From assembly GCA_949751835.1 (NCBI GenBank), contig CATKHK010000028.1, positions 418,664 through 482,663 of the forward strand: DNA of 64,000 bases, read 5' to 3'. The stretch's first letter is position 1. The number at the start of each line of letters is the position of its first letter. Source of the stretch: Blepharisma japonicum (lineage: Eukaryota; Ciliophora; Heterotrichea; Heterotrichida; Blepharismidae). The position numbers were made by a program, and so were the translations under genes. Under the pieces are notes generated by a model. That model was not told the DNA's origin. It made no database searches and saw only the letters and a list, made by a program, of their open reading frames with translations. This document shows positions 11,703-22,298 of the stretch, one piece after another.

Positions 11703-14700
11703 TTATGGAAGAGCAATCATTTGGCTATTTCCTTCAAAAGCTTCGTCAAGTGCTTTGCCATTTAATTTTGGGGAATGAATATCGTCTAATGCAGTTTCAA
11801 TACTTTTTGTATTGGCCTCCAGATTTAATGATTTTGCATTAGCTTTTTTATTTTCATCAATTATATCTATTCTTTTTTCTGCTGTTTTCATAGCACCTCC
11901 TATTGCGCCCATCAGTCCAAAAACTGAGCCAAGTAAGGCACTGATTAACTGGACTAGGGTTTGTCTACTGCTTCTTGTTGTGATTAAACAGTTAGAATTT
12001 TTCAATAAATTTATGTCAAGAAACAAATCATAAGAAATGGCGATTCTAAATAAGATTTACTCTTTAGTAGTATATTGAGAGCCTGGAGTTTGAGTGCCGT
12101 AAAGTGAAACGTGGTAACCAGTTAGATCCATACCGGAATCAGTGTTTTTATAGTACTAAATGAAGATTACGGATGGAGTTAGATCAAAATTAAGAATTGT
12201 AGCTGAGGTTCCTCGGAAGAGCTTGCCTGAATCAGGATAAAGCCTAGTTTGGTAGCTGCTTAAAGAGTTTGGAATTGATGAATTAGAACTTACAGTAATT
12301 ATCCATCCAGCTGAATAGCTGGAACTATTGGTAAACTGAAATCCCATGTATCCTCCAGTATGCAGCTCACAATCTTTGCAATTTATCATCAATTCACAAT
12401 TTTGTCCGTTATCCACACATAAAAGATCATCCCACATTCCATCAAAATTTTCCTTAGAAAATCCTATAGTGTCAGCACAATTCCCGTAGTCGTCCAAACA
12501 AGGAGCTCCATAATTCATAATAGTGATTGTCACAGATAAATCAGTTACAAATTTAGACACCTCTTTGTCCATCACAACAAGAGGCACCAGCGTTTTTGTC
12601 TCTATAGTATTATTTATTGAATAATCAATAATCAAAGAAACAATAATCATTATTGCCAAAATAACAAAAATCATGCTAAAAAACCCACCTATTTTTGTAG
12701 TTTTCAAGTACATTGGAGCATTTAGTTTATGGTTATGTTCAGTTGAATATAGATCAACCTTAGTAAATAAAGCCATCCTATTGGCAATAAACGCAAAAAC
12801 AATCAATACTGTAAACCCAAAGACAGCTATAGCAATTTGTGTGCTTGTTGAGTATTTTCTAGAATCCTCGCTTCGGTCTTCAAGCAAATTAGGCTGAATT
12901 GAGACTTCGGTTTCAAAAGATAATTCATAGTCGTAAGAACTGCTTCCTGCTGGACAGGAATAGCCCATAGGGCAGTCCATACAGTAAAAAGCGCCTTCAT
13001 CAGGATTATAAGTCCCATCATCGCACGGGTAACACTGATCGATTGAAGTAGCTCCAAGTCCAGAATAGTAAGTTCCATTAGGACAAAGCAAGCAGTTACC
13101 TCCATAATACGGTTGATATGTCCCTCATGGACAAATTTCGCAGGAGTTATTAGAGAGATAAGTGCCAGGGCTGCATCATTTCCAATAGCAATCTTCGCCA
13201 GGTGAGCAAGATGTTATTAAATCAGAATACATTTGAATGTTAGTTGGAACTTTCCGTCGCAAATTTGCTCCTATAGATCCACCTCCTCCATGAATATAGA
13301 TATTGCTTCCAAAGAATTCTTGAGCTGAAGCGAAAATATAATTAGGAAGCTCTCCAATACTATGAAAACTTTTAGATGTTGTATTAAGATAGTAGCCATT
13401 TTTATCTGGAGTATCCACTCCTTCTCCTCCAAATATCACATATCTAGCGTTTACCTTGAATATTTTAGTGCTGCCTCTTGAGTAGGTTAGATCTACTTTG
13501 TCATGGTAAAGTGTTTCCCATTTTAATGTAGATTTATAAAAAATAAAGTAGCCATTTGATGGGACTTCATTAGCGCCAATTCCTCCATCTACATAAAATC
13601 TGAACTTTCTATCAGCTGAAAATCTGCATGTCGCCATATAAATAGCACCTGCACCTTGAGAATTTTGGCTATCCAGCAGTTTATATGTATTTGTGCCAAG
13701 ATCAAGATGTCAAAGCTCATCTGACAAGCCATTGTATGTTAGTCCTCCATAAATAAAAATCGTTGAGTAATCAACGCCCATACACGCTCCAATTCTGGGA
13801 CTTGGAACAGTTCCAGATTGATAATCCACTAAATATCAGGCATTAGTGATTAAGCTGTAAATATAGGCATCATTTAAATAGCCTTGGTCGCTATTTCCAC
13901 CCCAAATTACCAAAATGTCGCCTTTTGAGGCTGAAGCATGTTGAGACCGAGCTGGAGGAATATCTCCTCCAGCATTTATAAACTCTCAGGTTAAAGTGAG
14001 TGTATCAAGTCTCCACAAATCATTTAGCTTCTCACCACTTCTTTCTCCACCAAATAATAGGATATAGCCACCAACAAGATTCATAGAATGGTACATTCTT
14101 GGTCCAGGACTATCATATCCAGTATAGTAAGTATATTGGAGTGGACTGGTATCTAAATCAAAAATGGCTAAACTGCTTCTTTGGACCTGATCTCTTGTCC
14201 CTCCAAAAAGGTAGGCTTTATGCCCAAAAACTCCAAGTCCATACGAATCTCTCCTGATCCTATCACTTTGATCGCTTGACACTGGCACAAGACTCCACTC
14301 AAAATTAGGATCATCTAAAGAAACTTTGTAAACAGTGTTCAGCTCTTCATAAGAGTTCGGTTTAAGGCCAAAAGCAAGGAACAAATTGCTTCCAATTAGA
14401 GCTCCTTTGGCATGAGCTCGAAAAGTAAATATTTTATTTGTATTTGTAATATTTTCTCATTTTTGAGTTGAAAGAGAATACCGAAAAAAGATTGAAGCAT
14501 AAGGATTAGCATTGTAAGTCGCTATTCCTCCTATCATATAAAGATATCCTGAATAATAAGTAAGAATAGGATCTTCTTGAGCACCAGGGAGGTCTCCTTG
14601 ATAAGGCTGGACAGTTCATGCTCATGTATCGGTGTTTAGACTATATATATATTACATAAATAGACTATTGGATGTTCGAGCCATAGAAATCCCTGCAAAT

Positions 14701-15188
14701 ACAGCAAACATGGTAGTTCCAGTTTCATTTCACGAAGAATACCCAACTTGGTATCTGGCGTCAATAATTATATCTCCAGACGTTGTTATTTCCCTCCATG
14801 TAAAATAAAACAAGTGGAAACACCAAATATCATTTAGCTGCCCTTGCATTGAATTTCCACCTCATATGCAGTATTCTTGGCTTTTGTATCGATAAAACCC
14901 TCCTCCTGAATATCTCTCCACTGAATATTAAATACCTGGGTATTTTTCATTAGTCGGAAACATTTCGTTCCAAGAATTTGAGGTTGTGTTAAACTGTCAA
15001 ATATCACTGTAAACTTTTTCACGGCTTTCATATCCTCCGAAAACAATCACATATTTATGGAATGGAATAGCTTCCATAACAATTCCTTTTCGAGGATCTG
15101 GAGGACATCCAGTTGGTGGGAAAGTTTTAAACTCTAATTGCTGAGCTGTTACTAGTCAACAAGAATTTAAAAAAATCAGAATTCACAT
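11703..15188 (-). CDS. Kelch-ectodomain surface protein, array copy 1
   Basis: 1,141 residues after removing four 15-nt introns (14921-14935, 14641-14655, 12156-12170, 12046-12060) and reading many TGA codons as Trp. A signal peptide (MWILIFLNSCWLVTAQQ) is followed by kelch blades (VIVFGGYES, AYLFGGTRDQ, YILLFGGERS, YVIFGGEGV). A Cys-rich GCC2/GCC3-like stalk spans about residues 660-736. Two hydrophobic segments follow (about 774-795 and 823-850), then a second Cys-containing, N-glycosylatable domain (850-1055), a third span (LLGSVFGLMGAIGGA) and a 60-residue tail. It is therefore a plasma-membrane or ciliary surface protein. The ligand is unknown. It is the first of three paralogues in tandem. 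The in-frame stops in the introns force the splicing model. Confidence 0.88.
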
Positions 15189-16336
15189 TTATTATAATCC
15201 ATTGATGCCATTAAGAAGCAGTTTAATATTCCCTATTTAAGAATTATTTTAAAAGCGATTTAACTCTCAAAAAGCCTAATAGCAAACTAATTCTTTCTTT
15301 CAATGCTTGCTATATTTATAAATCTATCTATTTAAATGATTTTTGTGACTTTATTGAATACAAGCATTTTCGATTTTGTTGTATTAATACTAATAATTAT
15401 TGTATTTGTTAAATTTTATATCATAAAAAATATGAATAATTTTTATTGTGCAAAATTAGAGTCCTATCTCAATTTATACAGCTTCAAATCTATCATTATC
15501 TTTCTACATCTGAATTAATAAAAAATAATTAATTAGCTTTTCAACTCCATAAAAAGTAATTTATAATAGTTTTCTAAATTTCTTTACATTGTTCTTAATC
15601 AAAACAAAATTTTTGAATAATTATATTTTTCATATAGGCCTTTTTAGGCATCATTAAACTGGCTTATTAATTGCGACCAGTTACCTATTCTTCCGTCTTC
15701 TGTCTGTGAAATAACGGGCTGGTTGCGACCTGTTCATTGCCAATAAACTATTTCCTATTTTCGCACTATAGGCGAAAAAATACCAAATTCACCATTAAGT
15801 ATGTTCATTTATTAAGAGTGATAGGCGATTAAGAAATATTCAAGCCGAAATTGATAAAATCAATATATTTATATAAATTTAAAGCATTTTATGTGTTTAT
15901 TCTAGATAAAAAAGGTCAGTTAGCCTCGTCTTCAATCCCTAGCAATATTTAAAAATGCAATCTGATAAAATCTAGATTTTAAATCGTGAAACTATAAAGA
16001 TAATCGATAATTCCTCTTTATCAAGTTCCATTTTTAATCATATTGTGAAAAGTTAAGTAATAAACAATTTTTAGATTTTCTTTAAATTAGAACTCAAGGC
16101 TTACATAAATTGATTTTATGAACATAGAAAAATTAAACAAATCACCATAGTTAATATAATTTTTTATCCTTTATATCATTCATGGCTAATAATCTAAACG
16201 TCAGCTATAGTCTCTTATTTTAATCACTTATATAACTAAATAGAAGAATTCAACTCAATTGCTTTGTACCTTTATTTTAAATTAATTTTTCTATGGAATC
16301 AAATATTCTATAATTTACATTAAGATCATCTCTAAA
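15189..16336. other. Intergenic within the receptor array, with direct repeat and hairpin
   Basis: A spacer of 1.15 kb between copies 1 and 2 with no credible gene. Around 15673-15736 there are two near-identical direct repeats (TTGCGACCAGTT and TTGCGACCTGTT). At about 15752-15780 there is a short hairpin with a TTTTCGC / GCGAAAA stem and a 7-nt loop. The function of either is unknown. Confidence 0.45.
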
Positions 16337-19300
16337 TTATAAAAGAGCAATCATCTTATTAGTTTCTTCAAAACCTTCATCGATGCTTTTACCGTAAATT
16401 CTTTTGGAATGAGCATCATCTAATGCATTCTCAATATTTTGTGATGTAGCCTCCAAATTTAATTCTTTCGCATTAGCTTTTTTATTTTCAACAATTGTAT
16501 CAATTTTTTTTTCTGCTGTTTTCATAGCGCCTCCTATTGCGCCCATCAGTCCAAAAACTGAGCCAAGTAAGGCACTGATTAACTGAACTATGGTTTGTCT
16601 ACTGCTTCTTGTTGTGATTAAACAGTTAGAATTTTTCATTAAATTTATTTCAAGGAACAAGTCATAAGAAATTGCAATTCTAAATAGGATTTACTCTTTA
16701 GTAGTATATTGAGAGCCTGGCGTTTGAGTGCCATACATTGAAACGTGATAGCCAGTTAAGTCCATTCCAGAATCAGTGTTTTTATAATACTAAATAAAGA
16801 TTACCGATGGAGTAAGATCAAAGTTTAAAATCGTCGGAGAAGACCCTCGAAAGAGTTTTTCTGAATCAGGATAAATTCTGGTTTGGTAGCTGCTTAGGGA
16901 ATTTGGAATTGATGAATTGGATCTGACAGAAACTATTCAGCCAGCTGAATAGCTGGAGCTATTTGTAAATTTAAAATCCATGTAGGATCCAGTATTTAGT
17001 TCACAGTCTTTACATTTTACAATTAATTGACAATCTTGCCTAATATCTGCACACATGATTTCATCTCACATCCCATCAAAATTCCCCTTAGTAAATCCGA
17101 TTGTATCAGCACAATTCCCATAGTCGTCCACACAGGGAGCTCCATAATGCATAATAGTGATTTCAACAGTTAAATCAGTCACAAATTTTGATACTTCTTT
17201 GTCCATTACAACAAGGGGCACCAAAGTCTTGGTTTCTATGATGTTATTAATGGAATAGTCAATCAGGAGAGAAACAACAATCATTATCGCCAAAATAGCA
17301 AAAATCATGCTGAAAATCCCACCTATTTTTGTTGTCTTCAAAAACATCGGGGCATCTAGTTTATGATTATGCTCAGTGGAGTAAAGGTCGACCTTTGGAA
17401 ATAAATTCATCCTATTGGCAACAAAAGCAAAATTGATTAATATTATAAACCCGAGGATAGCTATAGCAATTTCTGTGTTTGCAGAATACTGTTTGGAGTC
17501 TTCAGAGCGGTCTTTCAATAAATTGGGCTGGACCGAGATTTCTTTTTCTTCTAAAATTTCAAATGAGTAAGAGCTGCTACCTGTTGGGCAATAAGAATCA
17601 GTTGGACAATCAATGCAGTAAGAAGCTCCATCCTTATCGTTATATGATCCAGCATTGCACGGGTAGCATTGATCAATCGATGTTGCTCCGATTCCTGAAT
17701 AGTAAGTTCCATTAGGACAAAGTAAGCAATCGCCTCCATAATACGGCTGATATGTCCCTGATGGACAAATAGCGCAGGAGCCATTATAGAGATAAGTGCC
17801 TGGGCTGCATCATTTCCAATAGCAATCTTCTCCAGGAGAGCAAGCTGATATTAAATCAGTATACATTTGAATGTTTACTGGAATTTTTCATCGCAAATTT
17901 CCTGCTATGGATCCACCTCCTCCATGAATATATATTTTGCTTCCAAAGTACTCTTGAGCTGAAGCGAAAATATAATTAGGAAGCTCTCCAATAGCATGGA
18001 AACTTTTAGATGTTGTATTAAGATAGTAGCCATTTTTATCTGGAGTATTCGCACCTACTCCTCCAAATATCACATATCTAGCGTTTATCTTAAATACTTT
18101 AGTGTTCCCTCTTGAGTAGGTTAGATCTACTGTGTCATGGTAAAGTTTTTCCCATTTTAATGTAGATTTATAAAAAATGAAGTAGCCATTTGATGGGACT
18201 TCATTGGCGCCAGTTCCTCCATCTACATAAAATCTGAACTTTCTATCAGCTGAAAATCTGCATGTAGCCATATAAATAGGGCCAGCACCTTGAGTATTTA
18301 GACTGTCAAGCATCGTATATGTTTTGGTACCTAGATCTAGATATCAGAGCTCATCTGATAAGCCGTTGTAAGTCATGCCGCCATAAATAAAAATTGTTGA
18401 GTAGTCAATACCCATACATGCTCCGATTCTAGGACTTGGAACAGTTCCGGACGATTTATAATCCACCAAGTACCAAGTATTAGTAATTAAACTATAAATA
18501 TAGGCATCATTTAAATAGCCTTGATCGCTATTACCTCCCCAAATAATTAAAATGTCACCTTTTGAGGCTGAAGCATGCTGAGAGCGAGCTGCTGGAATGT
18601 CTCCTCCAGCATTAATAAACTCTCAGGTTAAAGTTGTTGTGTCAAGTTTTCATAAATCATTAAATTTTTCATCACCCTTTTCTCCTCCAAATAATAATAT
18701 ATAGCCACCAACAAGATTCATAGAGTGGTACATCCTGGGGCCAGGGCTGTCATATCCAATGTAATAGTTATATTGAATCGGATGAGTATCTAAATCAAAA
18801 ATGGCTAAACTGCTTCTTTGGACTTGATCTCTAGTTCCTCCAAAAAGGTAAGCTTTATGTCCAAGAATCCCGAGCCCATACGAATCTCTCCTAATTCTAT
18901 CACTTTGATCATTTGACAATTGTGCCAGGCTCCATACAAAGTCAGGATCATCTAAAGAAACTTTATAAACTGTATTCAACTCTTCAGTAGAGTTTGCTTT
19001 TAGCCCAAAAGCAAGAAAATAAGTGCTTCCAATAAGAATCCCTTTGGCATGGGATCTAAAAGTAAATATATGATTTGTATTTGTAATATTTTCCCATGAT
19101 TGGGACGAAAGACTATACCTATAAAAGACTGAGGCATAAGGATTAGCATTGTAAGTCGCTATTCCTCCTACCATATAAATATAGCCAGAATAGTAGACTA
19201 GCAATGGATCTTCTTGAGCTCCAGGGAGGTCTCCTTGATATGGCTTGACACTTCATGCTCATGTATCAGTATTCAATCTGTATATTAATTACATAAATAA

Positions 19301-19825
19301 ACTATTGCTTGTTCGAGCCATGGAAATTCCTGCGAATACAGCAAACATGGTGGTTGCAGTTTCATTTCATGACGTGTACCCAACTTGGTATCTGGCGTCA
19401 ATAATAATATCTCCAGACGTTGTTATTTCCCTCCATGTAAAATAAAACAAGTGGAAACACCAAATATCATTTAGCTGCCCTTGCATTGAATTTCCACCTC
19501 ATATGCAGTATTCTTGGCTTTTGTATCGATAAAATCCTCCTCCTGAATATCTCGCCACTGAATATTTTATACCTGGAAATTTTTCATTCGTAGGAAACAG
19601 CCCATTTCACGAATTTGACGTCACATTGAACTGCCAAATATCGTTGTAAACTTTTTCACGGCTTTCGTATCCTCCGAAAACTATCACGCATTTATGAAAT
19701 GGCAGGGCTTCCATCACAACTCCTTTTCTTGGATCTGGTGGAGGGCCAGTCGTTGGGAACTTGCTGAACTCTAATCCGTGAGTCACCACCAGTAAGAAGG
19801 GATAAAAAAAACTTAGCATTAACAT
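16337..19825 (-). CDS. Kelch-ectodomain surface protein, array copy 2
   Basis: 1,142 residues with the same plan as copy 1: signal peptide (MLMLSFFYPFLLVVTHG), kelch blades, GCC2/GCC3-like Cys-rich stalk, two spans, a second ectodomain, a third span and a short tail. Four 15-nt introns lie at the same positions (19558-19572, 19278-19292, 16790-16804, 16680-16694). The first intron has no in-frame stop here, so its retention would add five residues instead of truncating. All open segments share one frame, so there is no frameshift. Protein and DNA are closest to copy 1, including a 128-bp stretch of full identity. It is probably functional. Confidence 0.87.
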
Positions 19826-20469
19826 TTATATAACCAATTATTTAATATTTATCAAAAATGACAAAAAGGATTAAATTATTCCTTATTAAAGAATTAAATT
19901 TTACTTGAGTTGCGAAATTTCGATCGAAGCCTAGTCGCAAACTAGCTACTTTTTTTGGTTTTAAAATTTATATTCTTAAATGTATAAGCTAAATTTAAGA
20001 AGTTCATTCTTGGAAATTCCAGATTTTATTTAGAAAAGTGGAATTCTTTAGCTCTTGAATATATAAAATCGTTTATGGGGCGAATTTTCTAATTTTAATG
20101 TATTTCTCGGATCAGGGTGCTGAATGGAGTAAAAGAGCTTATTAATGATGAGAACTAACTTCTAAATCTTAAGCTAATGTGCTCTTAGAAGATTCAAAAG
20201 TTTGAGAATATAGCTGAGACTATTGCGGATGCGATTAAGAATTGCGTCATTATGCTGTTTAAAGTACATAATATAAGGAGAATTAACTTCAAAAATGCAA
20301 GATTTTGCTGTACAAAATTCTAATTGAAAGGTCTAACAACTTTTTTTTCTTCTTTATATTGTAACAGATTGAGAAAAATCCTTTTATTTTATTTTTAATA
20401 AATATTTTTTGTTTAAAACTAAAACTTAACACTTTAAGAAAGATTTGTACTTTATTATCACAATTGATT
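19826..20469. other. Intergenic with a possible degraded coding island
   Basis: Spacer upstream of copy 2. About 20120-20300 on the plus strand reads like a helical protein if a TAA and a TAG are ignored (fragments KELINDEN, LLNLKLMCS, KIQKFENIAETIADAIKN). It may be a decayed gene fragment, but the evidence is weak. The rest is AT-rich and empty. Confidence 0.3.
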
Positions 20470-21006
20470 TTAAAATTATATAATAGTGATCATTCAGTCA
20501 GTTCTATTATTTATACCTTTATTCATCAATATTTTCCCAAGTGATTTCGGTGAATATATATATCAATTATATGTAGTTTCAATATATCCAATCCTCTATC
20601 ATTATATAAATTTTTGCTTTGCTTTATATGTCTCTGCTATTCTAATGAGCTTTGTTTCCTGAAAGTCCTATTGCTCTTTCAATATTTCTAATATCCCAAA
20701 TGTCAAGTAAGCAAATCGCTGATAAATTAACTAAAGTATGATAGTTACTTCTTATGCAATTAGACAGTTTTGAATTTTTCAGAAATTAATCTTATCCAAG
20801 TCATAGAAACTTGCAAGTCTAATTGAGATTTGCTCTTTAGTAGTATCTTTATTTATCTTTTTGTAGCTTTAATACCCACCAAATATTTTACTAAGTTTTA
20901 GTAAAATTGCTTTCATGGCAATTCCTTTTCTTGTAGCAGAAGGAGGACAGTTGATGGAAGTTTTTGACCCAGAAAATAAAAAATTAAAAGGCATAGGAAT
21001 GAGCAT
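20470..21006 (-). pseudogene. Internally deleted relic of the kelch surface-protein family
   Basis: The start is like copy 3: an ATG at 21006 preceded by a near-identical leader (ATATAAAAATGCTCATT), then ARKGIAMKAI and FGGY matching the first kelch blade. At about 20850-20860 the sequence jumps directly to the homologue of the last exon (TACTACTAAAGAG, then GACTTGCAA and the Asn/Cys-rich segment), skipping about 3 kb. The 3' part can be followed to about 20475 by similarity to the copy 3 tail. In-frame stops and indels show it is dead. The deletion of nearly the whole ectodomain suggests recombination inside a tandem unit. It resembles copy 3 more than copies 1 or 2. Confidence 0.75.
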
Positions 21007-21162
21007 TTTTATATTTTATTAGTCATGGATTGAAAACATTTATGATAAATACTTCTTCATTTGCGGAATAATAAGCCTATTTCTATATAAATTTAATTAT
21101 TCAGCTTAATAATCTCTGCAGATAAGAGCAGAAAATATAATAGCCGAGTGAAATTTAAATTA

Positions 21163-21675
21163 TTAAGCAACTTGAATATCTTGAAACACTCTGACAACGT
21201 TATTTAATGTAACATTTAGCACATTCCCTGGCAAAACAGTGACGTTTTGAAGGAGGATTACATATCCTTCACAAAGCGCCCATTGGTTTCATACTTTGTT
21301 ATGCACACTCAAAATCACTTCTCCTGTCATATCCCGCGCTTTGATTTCTTGGTTCTTTAGGATATCTATGACTTGAAGTAAAAGGATTGAAGCCTTTGTG
21401 GATTCTTTTAGCAAGCTTACATTTGAATTGTCAAACGGTGGAAGCAGTGGACCTTTTTCAAGACCCATGTGAATTCGATCTTGAGGTAGATTTAAAGCAA
21501 TGAGTGCTTCTCCTCAGTGAAGCGACGGAACAAAACTTGGAGTTGGAGGATTCCAGCTATCTCAGAGGCCATTTCAGGACACAGGTTGTGGGTTTTCTTC
21601 TACGAGATCGTTTAGAAAGTCATCTGGAAGTGAGGAGTACTGACTTCAAAAGATACGAGATTGAGATGGTATCAT
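21163..21675 (-). CDS. HROB-like OB-fold protein (homologous recombination factor)
   Basis: 170 residues from ATG at 21675 to TAA at 21163-21165, with several TGA codons read as Trp; a standard-code reading hides it. The C-terminal half resembles the OB domain of HROB (formerly C17orf53), the partner of the MCM8-MCM9 helicase in recombination repair: RDMTGEVILSVHNKV, then LCEGYVILLQNVTVLPG and LNVTLNNVVRVF. The N-terminal half is short compared with animal HROB, as in a minimal version. The family call rests on motif memory, so it is moderate. It lies on the same strand between the dead receptor relic and receptor copy 3, and looks intact. Confidence 0.55.
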
Positions 21676-22298
21676 ATTTAATTAATAAAGGTAATTGTGT
21701 AAAAAGCATTAATAGAAAATGCTGTAATTGTGAGCGAGTATCTTTAGAATTTAGGAATAAAATAATTGTGAAGGAAATAATAATTTGTTTATTTAGCTTC
21801 ATATAATATTAGCATATTGCTATTTTTATATTCATAAATATTCAATTATTGAATCATAACTTTTATATGCATTTTTTAAATAAATATGAGAATTTTGGCT
21901 GATATTAGATAAAATAGTAAAGTTGGTGTTTGCTTATTAACTTATCCAATAATTTAATATTTATTAGTCATTTACGTTAATTATTAAAGAATTGATTAAA
22001 AAGGAGCATGGCTATTTTTCGCAAAATAGCAAAAAAGATTTGCGAAAATCATATTACTTATACATATCTCAATACCCAAAGTTCATTGCTAAATTCAGCC
22101 GCTTTTTTCTTATTCGATGGTCACTGATTATTCATTGCTATGCAATTTCTTAGATATTAAAAAGAGCTAAAAAGTACCTAAAATTTACAAATTTCGAGAT
22201 AAATAAATTTTGTAAACATTATTTTAAAGGCAGGACAAAGCTTACTTCTCTTAAAAGCGGATTTAACCAAATTTCAATTTCTTCGTAATTTAATCAAA
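21676..22298. other. Intergenic within the receptor array
   Basis: AT-rich spacer between the HROB-like gene and copy 3. Near 22015-22050 is a small inverted repeat built on TTTTTCGCAAAAT and GATTTGCGAAAAT. No gene is seen. Confidence 0.4.

Noticed and set aside
15336-15518. 60-codon hydrophobic frame
   Set aside because: Hydrophobicity follows from T-rich DNA; no homologous feature in the other array spacers.
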